Assembly (NCBI RefSeq): GCF_030818575.1
Contig: NZ_JAUTAL010000001.1
Coordinates: 3,782,001 to 3,846,000 of the forward strand
Length of the DNA stretch: 64,000 nucleotides
Origin: Chryseobacterium camelliae
GTDB lineage: Bacteria > Bacteroidota > Bacteroidia > Flavobacteriales > Weeksellaceae
Direction: 5' to 3'
Shown here piece by piece: positions 52,325 to 61,675 of this stretch (its first letter is position 1; each line of letters opens with the position of its first letter). Below the pieces are notes generated by a model that was not told the origin of the DNA, did no database searches, and worked only from the letters and a program-made list of their open reading frames with translations. A program made the position numbers and the translations under genes.

Positions 52325-54340
52325 ATGAACAATAAAGGATTTAACTGGTTTTTTCCGATTGCGATCATAGCTCTTTTGTTATTCTTCGGCTCCAATTTTC
52401 TAGGAGGCGATAATGCAAAATCTATCGATGAAGATGAATTCTTCCAGATCATGCAGGCGGGAAAAGTTCAGAACGTACTGATCTATAAAGACACGGAAAA
52501 GGCTGATGTATTCCTTACACAGGCTGCCCGTTCTGAAATGGTGAAGAAAACAGCTAAGCAGAATGACCCTTTTTCATCATTAGGAATGGCTTCAAAAGCC
52601 GATTATACGGTGAAATATGGTGACCTGCAGCTTTTCCTTCAGAAGTTTGATAAAATTAAAGCAGATAATCCCAACTTAAAAACAACCAAAGACTACGGAG
52701 CGGGTAAAAGTCCTTTTGCAGATATCCTGGTTTCTGCATTGATCTGGATTGCTATCCTTGGGTTATTTTACTTCCTTCTTTTCAGAAAGATGGGCGGTGG
52801 CGGAGGTCCCGGAGGACAGATTTTCTCTATCGGGAAGTCCAAAGCCAAGCTTTTCGATGAAAAAGAGAGGATCCAGGTAACGTTTAAAGATGTTGCAGGA
52901 TTGGAAGGTGCCAAAGAAGAAGTTCAGGAAGTGGTGGATTTCCTTAAAAACTCTGAAAAATATACCAAGCTGGGCGGTAAAATCCCGAAAGGAGTTCTGC
53001 TGGTAGGCCCTCCGGGAACCGGTAAAACATTACTTGCGAAAGCCGTTGCGGGCGAAGCCAAAGTGCCGTTCTTCTCTCTTTCCGGATCTGATTTCGTTGA
53101 AATGTTTGTAGGAGTAGGAGCTTCCAGGGTAAGAGACCTTTTTGCACAGGCAAAAGCAAAGTCCCCGGCCATTATCTTTATTGACGAGATTGATGCGATT
53201 GGACGTGCCAGAGGAAAAAATAATTTCTCAGGCGGTAATGATGAGCGTGAAAATACCCTTAACCAGCTGCTTACGGAAATGGATGGTTTCGGAACAGATA
53301 CTAATGTTATCGTCATGGCAGCAACCAACAGGGCTGATATTTTGGACAAGGCATTGATGAGAGCCGGGCGTTTTGACCGTTCCATCTATGTAGACCTTCC
53401 TGAACTGCATGAAAGAAGACAGATCTTTGACGTGCATTTGAAGAAAATCAAGCTTGATGATTCCGTAGACAGGGAATTCCTGGCAAAACAGACCCCTGGA
53501 TTCAGCGGAGCGGATATTGCCAATGTATGTAACGAAGCAGCACTTATCGCTGCGAGAAACAACCATACCGCAGTAAATAAACAGGATTTCCTGGATGCAG
53601 TAGACAGGATCATCGGCGGTCTTGAAAAGAAAAATAAAGCCATAAAGCCTTCTGAAAAGAAAAGAGTTGCCTATCACGAAGCCGGACACGCCACCATCTC
53701 ATGGCTGGTAGAACATGCTTCACCGCTGCTGAAAGTAACTATTGTTCCAAGAGGACGTTCTCTGGGAGCTGCATGGTACTTACCTGAAGAACGTCAGCTG
53801 ACCACTACCGAGCAGATGCTTGATGAAATGTGTGCCACGCTGGGGGGAAGGGCTGCCGAACAGGTGATTTTCAATAATATCTCTACAGGAGCACTTTCCG
53901 ATTTGGAGAGTGTAACGAAAAGAGCCCAGGCTATGGTAACGATCTACGGATTAAGCCCGAATATAGGTAACATTTCCTATTATGACAGTTCAGGCCAGTC
54001 AGAATACAACTTCGGCAAGCCCTACTCAGAAGATACGGCAACCAAGATTGATTCTGAAATCAAGGGGATTATTGAAAACCAGTATGACCGTGCTGTAAGA
54101 ATCCTTACGGAGAACAAAGATAAACTGGATGCATTGGCCAATAAGCTGCTGGATAAGGAAGTGATCTTCCGTGAGGACCTTGAAGAAATCTTCGGTAAAC
54201 GGGCATGGGATCCTGAATTGACAGAGAGACCTGTAGCCAATACTATTCCGGGGTCTAAAGAACCGGATGAAGAAATCATCATTAAAGACAAAGAAGAGGA
54301 AAGCGAAATTCAGGCTCCTGAAAGCCCTACTCAGCTGTAA
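52325..54340 (+). CDS. ftsH: ATP-dependent zinc metalloprotease FtsH
   Basis: The 671-residue membrane protease degrades misfolded and regulatory proteins. Two membrane helices (near residues 6-24 and 136-155) flank a periplasmic loop longer than in E. coli. A Gly-rich linker follows. The AAA module has Walker A GPPGTGKT at residues 228-235, Walker B IIFIDEIDAIG near 285 and the pore FVGVGASRVRD near 260. The protease zinc site HEAGH is at residues 451-455, with the third ligand in the LESVTKRAQ region near 525. The C-terminus is acidic (EEIIIKDKEEESE). A terminator follows. Confidence 0.97.
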   Translation: MNNKGFNWFFPIAIIALLLFFGSNFLGGDNAKSIDEDEFFQIMQAGKVQNVLIYKDTEKADVFLTQAARSEMVKKTAKQNDPFSSLGMASKADYTVKYGDLQLFLQKFDKIKADNPNLKTTKDYGAGKSPFADILVSALIWIAILGLFYFLLFRKMGGGGGPGGQIFSIGKSKAKLFDEKERIQVTFKDVAGLEGAKEEVQEVVDFLKNSEKYTKLGGKIPKGVLLVGPPGTGKTLLAKAVAGEAKVPFFSLSGSDFVEMFVGVGASRVRDLFAQAKAKSPAIIFIDEIDAIGRARGKNNFSGGNDERENTLNQLLTEMDGFGTDTNVIVMAATNRADILDKALMRAGRFDRSIYVDLPELHERRQIFDVHLKKIKLDDSVDREFLAKQTPGFSGADIANVCNEAALIAARNNHTAVNKQDFLDAVDRIIGGLEKKNKAIKPSEKKRVAYHEAGHATISWLVEHASPLLKVTIVPRGRSLGAAWYLPEERQLTTTEQMLDEMCATLGGRAAEQVIFNNISTGALSDLESVTKRAQAMVTIYGLSPNIGNISYYDSSGQSEYNFGKPYSEDTATKIDSEIKGIIENQYDRAVRILTENKDKLDALANKLLDKEVIFREDLEEIFGKRAWDPELTERPVANTIPGSKEPDEEIIIKDKEEESEIQAPESPTQL

Positions 54341-54361
54341 ACCTTTAAAATAGAACACATG

Positions 54362-54394
54362 AAAAACCTGGCCATATAAAAATGCCAGGTTTTT
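54362..54394 (+). terminator. intrinsic terminator of the rsfS-ftsH operon
   Basis: AAAAACCTGGC and GCCAGGTTTTT pair perfectly around an 11-base loop, ending in a T-tract. Confidence 0.85.
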
Positions 54395-54473
54395 TCATAT
54401 TTAAAGGGACTTTTTTAGAATCTATATAATTAATTTTTTACTTTTGTATAAAGTTGACTAAAAATAGATTAAG

Positions 54474-55055
54474 TTGAATTTATTTAAGAGGATTGTAAAC
54501 AAACTTACCAGCCAGCCTGAGGAGAGTGAAAAAGAAAGTCTGGAGAAACTCGGGGATTCGCTGAAAAATGCGGATCTCGACTATAAGTTTGCACAGCTGT
54601 TTACGCATTCCGGTGGATTTTTCAATTACTGTGCGGATGAGGCGGAGGCGCTGCAGACTTTGCATCAGATCATCAAGATAGAAGGCATCAGCAATGTTTT
54701 CTGTTGGGATAAAGAATTGCAGAGTTTTTTGAACGTCATTAAGACTTCATGCACATCAGAGCTTGAAGCGTCCAACGATGCTGCTTTCATTACCTGTGAG
54801 TATCTTATTGCTTATGATGGCAGGATCATGCTTTCCCATAACAATATCCTTCACTATCACTCATCGAGGCTGCCTTCAAAAATAATTATCATTGCTAATG
54901 TATCACAGATTGTGAACAATCTTAATGATGCTATGGGAAAGATCAAAAGAAACGGGAATATCAAGAATCTTACTTCGATCAGCGGCAGCCAGTCTAAAAT
55001 GGACCATTCTTCAGGATCTGCCACGAAATTATTTTTACTGCTGCTTGAAGATTAG
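54474..55055 (+). CDS. LUD domain protein (LutC/YkgG family)
   Basis: The 193-residue protein starts at a TTG (54474) that gives MNLFKRIVNKLTSQ, a typical start for this family in Flavobacteriia. The LUD-domain features are LKNADLDYKFAQLFTHSGG near residue 30, CWDKELQSFLNVI near 80, and ITCEYLIAYDGRIMLSHNN near 102. LUD proteins such as LutC take part in lactate oxidation, but this single-domain protein lies apart from lutAB, before cdsA and psd. A TACTTTTG box at 54439-54446 is its promoter candidate. Confidence 0.85.
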   Translation: MNLFKRIVNKLTSQPEESEKESLEKLGDSLKNADLDYKFAQLFTHSGGFFNYCADEAEALQTLHQIIKIEGISNVFCWDKELQSFLNVIKTSCTSELEASNDAAFITCEYLIAYDGRIMLSHNNILHYHSSRLPSKIIIIANVSQIVNNLNDAMGKIKRNGNIKNLTSISGSQSKMDHSSGSATKLFLLLLED

Positions 55056-55078
55056 CGCAACTTACTAAACTGTAAATT

Positions 55079-55951
55079 TTGGACAAAAATCTTATTCAAA
55101 GAACCCTTTCGGGCATCGTATATGTGGCAGTTATTATTTTCTGCACCAGTCCGGTAGGTGCTTATCTTCTTAACAGCATTTCTCCAGAACCGGTAAAACA
55201 GCAATACCTGTATTATGGAATGATAACACTGTTTCTCGCAGTGAGCTCATGGGAATGTTTTAAGATCATGAAATTTGGTGACGGCTACGAAAGATGGGCA
55301 GTATGGCCACTTATCATCTTCATTTTTTATATTTTCTCCAAACGGTATTTCCAGTACGGCTTCTTCTTCGACTTCAGGCTGAGTGAGCTTCTTGCCATTC
55401 TCCTGGTCCTTATTGCGGTAGTTACCTTATTTAAATACCCCAATGAACTTTATTACGACAGCGGTAAACTAATCTTTACCGTGATCTATATTGCCCTCCC
55501 ATTCTGTTTTGCCCTCGGGCTCCCAAAATTTTCCAGTTATAATGATCATTTCTCCCTTGAGGTAATGTTCTTGTTCATCCTGATCTGGAGCAGTGATACT
55601 TTTGCCTATCTGGTTGGAAAATTCTTTGGGAAACATAAGATGGCGCCTAAAATTTCACCTAAAAAAACCTGGGAAGGATATGCCGGCGGTGTGATCCTTA
55701 CGCTTGTTCTTTCCTACTTTATTGAGCACTACCAGCCAGGCTTGCGAGGGAACTGGATGGTGGTAGGTTTTCTTATTGCCGCTTTTGCGCCGGTAGGAGA
55801 CCTGGTAGAGAGCCAGCTGAAAAGGAATTTTGGGGTAAAAGACAGCGGGAATATTATTCCGGGACATGGAGGTTTATTGGACAGACTGGATAGTTTCCTG
55901 ATCTGTGTGCCTGTTGTATATTTGTATTTTATATTAGAAAAATTTATATAG
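55079..55951 (+). CDS. cdsA: phosphatidate cytidylyltransferase
   Basis: The 290-residue membrane enzyme makes CDP-diacylglycerol from phosphatidate and CTP, the branch point of phospholipid synthesis. Seven or so membrane helices are visible. The C-terminal family signature is present: SDTFAYLVGKFFGKHKMAPKISPKKTWEG (residues ~177-206) and HGGLLDRLDSFLICVP near residue 265. The start is a TTG (55079), giving MDKNLIQRTLSG. It follows the LUD gene by 23 bp and precedes psd by three bases, which uses the same lipid pathway. Confidence 0.95.
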   Translation: MDKNLIQRTLSGIVYVAVIIFCTSPVGAYLLNSISPEPVKQQYLYYGMITLFLAVSSWECFKIMKFGDGYERWAVWPLIIFIFYIFSKRYFQYGFFFDFRLSELLAILLVLIAVVTLFKYPNELYYDSGKLIFTVIYIALPFCFALGLPKFSSYNDHFSLEVMFLFILIWSSDTFAYLVGKFFGKHKMAPKISPKKTWEGYAGGVILTLVLSYFIEHYQPGLRGNWMVVGFLIAAFAPVGDLVESQLKRNFGVKDSGNIIPGHGGLLDRLDSFLICVPVVYLYFILEKFI

Positions 55952-55954
55952 CTC

Positions 55955-56611
55955 ATGAAATTACATAGAGAGTCAAAAGGAACTATAACAGTAGCTACGC
56001 TGCTTTTCATTATCATCAGTGCAGCAGCGATCTATTTTCTTGAGATATGGTCATTATTGGTTATTATGCCATTGCTGGTTATTTACAGCTTGGTGTTCTG
56101 GTTTTTCCGGGTTCCGAACCGTGAAATTCTTGAACACAGGGAGAATGTAGTGGCTCCTGTGGATGGCAAAGTAGTTATGATTAAAGAAGTAGATGAAAAT
56201 GAGTTCCTTAATGAAAGGGCTATCCAGGTTTCCATTTTCATGTCACCGCTGAATGTGCACATTTGCCGTTATCCCGTTTCAGGAAAGGTGATTTATAAAA
56301 AGTACCATCCCGGAAAGTATCTGGTAGCCTGGCATGAGAAGTCATCTACTGATAATGAAAGGACGACCGTTGCTGTAGAAAGCTTAACCCAGCATAAAGT
56401 TGTTTTCAGGCAGATTGCAGGGTATGTAGCCAGAAGGATTGTTTTCTATTGTAATGAAGGCGATGAAGCTAAAGCAGGACATGAATTCGGATTCATTAAA
56501 TTCGGCTCCAGGATGGATATCTTCCTTCCGCTGGATACTGAGATTATCTGTAAGATCGGAGATATTACCAAAGGCGGTCTGGATGTCATTGCCCGAATGA
56601 AAGATTATTAA
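55955..56611 (+). CDS. psd: phosphatidylserine decarboxylase (short, archaeal-type)
   Basis: The 218-residue proenzyme turns phosphatidylserine into phosphatidylethanolamine. One membrane segment pair (residues 12-50) precedes the decarboxylase domain. Motifs are APVDGKVVMIKEV near residue 68, FMSPLNVHICRYPVSG near 95, and FIKFGSRMDIFLP near 182, where self-cleavage at Gly-Ser would make the pyruvoyl group. It is the last gene of the cdsA unit, followed by a terminator. Confidence 0.95.
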   Translation: MKLHRESKGTITVATLLFIIISAAAIYFLEIWSLLVIMPLLVIYSLVFWFFRVPNREILEHRENVVAPVDGKVVMIKEVDENEFLNERAIQVSIFMSPLNVHICRYPVSGKVIYKKYHPGKYLVAWHEKSSTDNERTTVAVESLTQHKVVFRQIAGYVARRIVFYCNEGDEAKAGHEFGFIKFGSRMDIFLPLDTEIICKIGDITKGGLDVIARMKDY

Positions 56612-56631
56612 AATCATTATGATATAATACA

Positions 56632-56654
56632 AAGAGGAAAGCTAATTTCCTCTT
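56632..56654 (+). terminator. intrinsic terminator after psd
   Basis: AAGAGGAAA and TTTCCTCTT pair perfectly around GCTAA, then TTTTT. Confidence 0.85.
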
Positions 56655-56793
56655 TTTTTATTCTATACCTTATCATAATTTGCATTGTATAAGGATTGGG
56701 ATTTATATATTAATTGATTTATAATTATCTTAAATTTATCAAATTGTTTGTATATTTGAATTTTAATTAAATAATATGCAAATAATTTAGTGT

Positions 56794-58116
56794 ATGAAAA
56801 AACTGTTACTTCCTTTTTTAATCATTTTTTCTTTATTTAAATCACAAACTACCATCAATGTCTTTTCTCAGGTAGTATTTTATGACGGCTATGCCAATAC
56901 GGTTACTCAGCCGGTACCCGCCAATACCATTAGGCTGGCTAATTACCGCTATACGAGAAAGCTGACAGATGCTGAACTGAACAGCTTTCAGAATAAAATT
57001 ACCCTTAATGTGACTATTGGTGCTTTGTGTGACAATTATGACAGGATAGGGGGAGTGCATATTGCACTGGTTCCTAAAGGGCAGGCTTCTTATACGCTTA
57101 ACGATACTCAGGTTAAAAGGTTTGAAGTTGGAAGATACATCACCCCTTTCATGAATAAAAATATTTCTCCTACGGAAGTTCCGTATTCCTATGAGGTGAA
57201 CAACCTCTACTCGGTTTTTAGTAATACGGCCTTGAGGAATATGTATGATATCTGGGTGGAACTGGATGTCTTTGGCGTTCCGTATGCGGCCAATACGCAA
57301 GTGTCGGGATGTTCGGGAAGGAGTGATGTGTTCGCCGGGACTTTAACGTTTGTTACTTCCAATGATTCTACGATCACTAATAATTTTAATACGGTTCTTC
57401 CGATGCTGGACTCCAGTCCGCTGAATAACTATAATAATACGGATGTTGCAGGTGAAACCGTTCGTCTTGTTAACTTTAACCTTACGCAAACGGCTTCCAA
57501 TCCTAAATTTTTTATTGTTTCAACACCTCATGGTGCCGGAACAAACGGAGAAGAATATGTGAGACGGCAGAATTACGTTTCTCTTGATAATACTCAGGTG
57601 CTCACGTTTACTCCGGGAGGAAAATCCTGCGAACCTTACAGGGTGTATAACACGCAAGGAAATGGAATTTACGGATCTACTCCTAAGAGTGCTGCATGGT
57701 GGACAAGTTGGAATAACTGGTGTCCTGGGGATTCTGTTCCAATCAGAAGCTTTACACTGACATCCTTATCTGCAGGAAGCCATATCCTTAAATATGAAGT
57801 GCCTTCTGCAGAGTTTTACAATCAAGACGGGCAGATTGTATTGTCCATGTACATGCAGAGCCAGAACCAGAATTTATCGGTAAAAGATGTTTCCACTACA
57901 GATGTTTCCATCTATCCTAATCCTACAGCAGATTATGTAATGGTGAAAGGGCAGAAAAAAGTGAAGTTAATTTCTGTTTTCTCAACAGATGGCAGGAAGC
58001 TTTCGGAAACAGCAGGATCTAGGGCTGATCTGACGGCTTATCCTGCAGGAACTTATGTGCTGGATATTACCCTGGAGAATGGTATCCGGTTTAGTCATAA
58101 GATCATTAAAAAATAA
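56794..58116 (+). CDS. PNGase F-like peptide-N-glycosidase with type IX sorting domain
   Basis: The 440-residue secreted protein has a signal peptide (ending FKSQ, residue 18). The N-terminal bowl has CDNYDRIGGVHIALV near residue 76; the last Asp is at the place of catalytic Asp60 in Elizabethkingia PNGase F (CDEWDR). The second catalytic Glu (Glu206 there) is probably in GTNGEEYVRR near residue 250. SWNNWCPGDSVPIRSF near residue 308 matches the PNGase F segment GWCPGMAVPTR. The C-terminal 75 residues (VSIYPNPTADYVMV and a final GIRFSHKIIKK) are a type A type IX secretion domain. It would release N-glycans from glycoproteins outside the cell. Confidence 0.87.
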   Translation: MKKLLLPFLIIFSLFKSQTTINVFSQVVFYDGYANTVTQPVPANTIRLANYRYTRKLTDAELNSFQNKITLNVTIGALCDNYDRIGGVHIALVPKGQASYTLNDTQVKRFEVGRYITPFMNKNISPTEVPYSYEVNNLYSVFSNTALRNMYDIWVELDVFGVPYAANTQVSGCSGRSDVFAGTLTFVTSNDSTITNNFNTVLPMLDSSPLNNYNNTDVAGETVRLVNFNLTQTASNPKFFIVSTPHGAGTNGEEYVRRQNYVSLDNTQVLTFTPGGKSCEPYRVYNTQGNGIYGSTPKSAAWWTSWNNWCPGDSVPIRSFTLTSLSAGSHILKYEVPSAEFYNQDGQIVLSMYMQSQNQNLSVKDVSTTDVSIYPNPTADYVMVKGQKKVKLISVFSTDGRKLSETAGSRADLTAYPAGTYVLDITLENGIRFSHKIIKK

Positions 58117-58133
58117 TCCTGTAATAAGGATAT

Positions 58134-58170
58134 AAAGAATCTGGCGCGACAAAGTCGCGCCAGATTCTTT
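58134..58170. terminator. perfect 17-bp bidirectional terminator
   Basis: AAAGAATCTGGCGCGAC pairs perfectly with GTCGCGCCAGATTCTTT around AAA, between the convergent PNGase-like and ABC transporter genes. Confidence 0.85.
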
Positions 58171-58178
58171 ATTGTATT

Positions 58179-60009
58179 TTAATTGAAATTCTGTAGTTCT
58201 ACCAGTTTGTTGTACATGCCTTTCTTGTTGATCAGCTCATGATGGGTTCCCTGCTCTATTATGTTTCCTTTTTCCATAACGATAATCCAGTCAGCTTTCT
58301 GAATAGTGGAAAGGCGGTGGGCAATTACGAGAGACGTCCGGTTTTCCATCATCTTTTCCAAGGCATCCTGAACGAAGCGTTCAGATTCCGTATCCAGTGA
58401 AGAGGTTGCTTCATCCAGAATCATGATCGGAGGGTTTTTAAGGACAGCCCTTGCAATAGAGATCCTTTGCTTCTGGCCTCCGGAAAGTTTTCCCCCCGGC
58501 TTCGCCGATATTGGTGTCATACTGCTTCGGCAAATCCATAATGAAGTCATGTGCGTTAGCCACTTTAGCGGCAGCCTGGATTTCTTCCAGTGATGCATCC
58601 GGTTTACCGAGTGAAATATTGTTCCGGATAGAATCGTTAAACAGGATGTTATCCTGGGTAACCAGCCCGAAAAGTTTCCTGTAGCTGGACAGTTTTATCT
58701 TTTTGATATTTTCACCGTCTACCAGGATCTCACCTTTGTTTACATCGTAAAAACGCGTGATCAGATTGGTGATGGTACTTTTTCCGCTCCCGCTCTGTCC
58801 TACCAGCGCAATGGTTTTTCCTTTAGGAATAGAAATGGAGAAATTTTTAAGGATTTCCTTCTCTTCGTATCCGAAAGTAATGTTCCTGAATTCTACACTC
58901 TGCTCGAAATCCTTTATTTCTTTGGCATCTGTCACTTCTTTGATGTGGAAATCTGCATCCAGGATTTCAAAAATCCTTTTAGCCGAAACTTCACCTTTCT
59001 GAAGATTGGAAATAGCGGAAGACAAGGCCTTTAGAGGCTGTAATATAGTATAAAATAAAGCGATATATGTAATGAACTCACTTCCAGACAACCCTTTTCC
59101 TTGTATCGCGAGCCGCCCGCCGAAATAGACGATCATACCGATGGTAATAGCTCCCAGAAGCTCACTTACCGGAGAGGCAAGTGCTTTCTTTTTAAAAAGG
59201 CGCAAAGATAAATGCCTGATGGTATTCAAAACCTCATCAAACCTTTTCTTAATTTGTGGCGAAGCATCAAAGATTTTAATGATTTTCAGCCCTACCAGGG
59301 TTTCATCCACGAAAGAATACATTTTCCCCAGTTCGTTCTGTGCTTCACCGGTGTCTTTTTTAAGGCTTTTTCCGATAATGGATATCAGTGTACCCATGAT
59401 AGGAAAAACGATCAGTGTAAAGATGGTAAGCTCGAAATTGGAATACAACAGATACCCCATGGTAATAATAATCACGATAGGAGACCGTATAATATCAATT
59501 AAGCTGTTTAAAATATTGGATTCCACTTCTCCCACGTCGGAAGTAATTCTTGCGAAAACATCCCCTTTCCTTGAATTGGTGAAGAATGATACCGGAAGTT
59601 CAAGGATCTTATCATGAAGCTTGATCCTGAAATCCCTGGAAACACCGGTTCTGGAAAAAGTAAGGTAGAATTCTGACAGGTAGCTGAAGATGTTTCTCAG
59701 GAAAAACATCGTAATAAACAATATGCAGGTGATCAGAAGTATATATTCCGGCCCTTTTTCTACCTGCAACTGCTGGATATAATAGTTAAAGCTGTCTTTC
59801 AGGAATTTTGCGGCACTCGAAATCCCGTTATACACAGGCTGAGCTTCAATTTTTTCCGTTTCTTTATCAAACAGGATATTCAATACAGGCATGAAGAAAA
59901 GCATGGCAATGATATTGAATAAAGCGTAAAGAATATTAAAAAAAATACCGGCTGCAATAGATTTTTTGTAAGGAAGTATCTGGTCTATTGCTCGTTTATA
60001 ATAACTCAT
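58179..60009 (-). pseudogene. MsbA-like ABC transporter, interrupted by a one-base frameshift
   Basis: The ATG at 60009 opens a frame for an ABC exporter: six-helix membrane domain (residues ~15-310), Walker A GQSGSGKST near residue 395, Q-loop VTQDNILF near 440. Reading shifts after GEAGGK near residue 503 and the frame ends at 58438. The signature and Walker B (LSGGQKQRISIARAVL, then MILDEATSSLD and the H-loop IAHRLST) continue in a second frame to 58179. The six-C run at 58492-58497 (six G on the coding strand) would restore one 609-residue frame if one base shorter. Members of this family flip lipid A or other lipids. It is either a real inactivation or a sequence error. Confidence 0.88.
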
Positions 60010-60063
60010 TAAATTTTTAGATTAATCAGACAAAAGTAAGGAAAATTAATACATCAGACGTTT

Positions 60064-60987
60064 CTAATCCAGTTTTACTTTATTGTTGTATTGCGGACTG
60101 AAGTTTGAAGGAGTCAGTTTTTCCAGCGTTTTCGCAAGGTTATTGATGATTTTCGTCAGGTTGGTAAAGTCAACAACAGAGACATCATCATTCTCATGGT
60201 GGTAATGTTTTGCTTTTGTCATATCCACCGTTGAAAAAGAGTGGGCGATGATCTTCTTCTTTACAAAGCTTACATTATCTGAACGGTAAAACAGCTGCTG
60301 TACGGCATAAGGATCCGGATAGATCTTCAGTCCGTTTTCAGCATTCTTATTGAACAACTCATCAAGATCTGAAAATTCATCACCGGTCATAAAAAGTGCA
60401 TTTTTTCCGAAAGCTGATTCCGTTGCCACCATTTCAAAATTGAAAAGAGCGGTCATATGGTCGTAGATATAGTCCAGATTCTTATTGGCTGCAATGGCTC
60501 TTGACCCGAGCATCCCTTTTTCTTCCCCGTTAAAAGCCATGAAAACCATTGAGAATTCAGGTTTCTTATTTTTAAAGTAATCGGCGATGCCGATCAGGGT
60601 GGTAATTCCGCTGGCATCATCATCGGCGCCGTTATAGATATGGTCCTTTGGATTTTTACTTATCCCGATATGGTCGAAATGCCCTGAAAATCCAAGGTAC
60701 TCCGGATTCGTACCCTTTTTTATGCCACATACATTATAGGCTGTTTTCCCCTTATATTCAAATGGAACAAGGTAAGAGCTTCCTGTACAATATTCAAGGT
60801 TGTTTTCTTTAAAAAGTTTGGCAATATAATTTGCTGCAGCTTCATTCTCCGGTGTCCCGATTTCACGGCCCTTCATTTCATCTGATGCCAGTGTTGAAAG
60901 TATGGTCTGCACTTTTTCCTGGCTTACCTCTTGGGCGAACATGGATACAGAGAAAAAAGAAAAAGCAAGATAAGTTAGTTTCTTCAT
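60064..60987 (-). CDS. secreted M28-family zinc aminopeptidase
   Basis: The 307-residue protein has a signal peptide (ending MFAQ, residue 19). The M28 peptidase motifs follow: GFSGHFDHIG near residue 96 (first His and Asp), NGADDDASGITTL near 117 (bridging Asp), AFNGEEKGMLGS near 150 (catalytic Glu-Glu), and a His in MTKAKHYHHENDD near 262. These enzymes bind two zinc ions and remove N-terminal residues from peptides outside the cytoplasm. No neighbour gives more detail. Confidence 0.93.
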   Translation of the reverse strand: MKKLTYLAFSFFSVSMFAQEVSQEKVQTILSTLASDEMKGREIGTPENEAAANYIAKLFKENNLEYCTGSSYLVPFEYKGKTAYNVCGIKKGTNPEYLGFSGHFDHIGISKNPKDHIYNGADDDASGITTLIGIADYFKNKKPEFSMVFMAFNGEEKGMLGSRAIAANKNLDYIYDHMTALFNFEMVATESAFGKNALFMTGDEFSDLDELFNKNAENGLKIYPDPYAVQQLFYRSDNVSFVKKKIIAHSFSTVDMTKAKHYHHENDDVSVVDFTNLTKIINNLAKTLEKLTPSNFSPQYNNKVKLD

Positions 60988-61093
60988 GAAGTCAAATTTT
61001 CATTAATCTGTCGCATTATCAACGTAAATGTTGCACACAAGTAAAAAATACTTTTGAAAAAGCTTTAATAAGGAAACAGCAGGACATAAAAAA

Positions 61094-61115
61094 ACAGCTT
61101 CTGTTTAGAAGCTGT
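61094..61115 (-). terminator. terminator of the DUF4293 gene
   Basis: ACAGCTTCT and AGAAGCTGT pair perfectly around GTTT, with a run of seven T on the minus strand, 26 bases after the stop. Confidence 0.8.
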
Positions 61116-61140
61116 TCTCACTCAAAAAATCGTTGTAATG

Positions 61141-61530
61141 CTATCGGAGCCTGTCTACAGATTTTACGAGCCTCTCATCTTTTTTGATGTATGCATTTGC
61201 AATTAGCAAACAGATAATCGCCATCAATGAAAAAAACGGCTCAATACCCTTCTCAGGAAACTGAATTCCTCCGGATAAGTTAAGCAACCAGTACACCAAT
61301 AAGCCAATCAACAAAACGTTTATAATAATGCTGACTCTATTCAGCAAGATTTGTCTTTTTCTGTTGTTGAAACTGAAAATACTCAGTACGCCTGTGATTA
61401 CAAGGACTACACATGCTACATCAATGACGGGTATATTGCCTGCAACAGCAACATCCTGCCCTGTGATGAAAAGAAATACGGCAGCCAGAACTGCCAGGAA
61501 AATCCATATGGTCTGTATTCTTTGTAACAT
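61141..61530 (-). CDS. DUF4293 family membrane protein
   Basis: I start at MLQRIQTIWIFLAVLAA (61530), a typical DUF4293 opening; the longer frame to 61572 would include the promoter. The 129-residue protein has four membrane helices (WIFLAVLAAVFLFITG, VIDVACVVLVITGVLSIF, VSIIINVLLIGLLVYWLL and FFSLMAIICLLIANAYI), then a basic tail. The function is unknown. It is divergent from rho, sharing a control region with it. Confidence 0.85.
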   Translation of the reverse strand: MLQRIQTIWIFLAVLAAVFLFITGQDVAVAGNIPVIDVACVVLVITGVLSIFSFNNRKRQILLNRVSIIINVLLIGLLVYWLLNLSGGIQFPEKGIEPFFSLMAIICLLIANAYIKKDERLVKSVDRLR

Positions 61531-61547
61531 TGAAAGTAAATTCCAGG

Positions 61548-61594
61548 CAAAAGTAACATAAATTTTGCACAATTCAAAAATTAGTGTAGATTTG
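61548..61594. promoter_or_regulatory. overlapping divergent promoters of the DUF4293 gene and rho
   Basis: For rho: TTG at 61565-61567, 19 bp, TAGATTTG at 61587-61594. For DUF4293, on the minus strand: TTG at 61575-61577, 19 bp, TACTTTTG at 61548-61555. The two -33 elements interleave, so the transcription units may compete. Confidence 0.6.
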
Positions 61595-61675
61595 CACTAT
61601 ACAATGTATACCTGAAAACAAAAGTCACCGGACTTACTTTTCTTACTCACAATTAATTACATTTTTACATAAAAT

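Noticed and set aside
58134..58170. Another copy of the regional promoter element (contains GCGACAAA)
   Set aside because: The bases belong to a perfect 17-bp terminator hairpin and no TAnnTTTG box lies 10 bp away.
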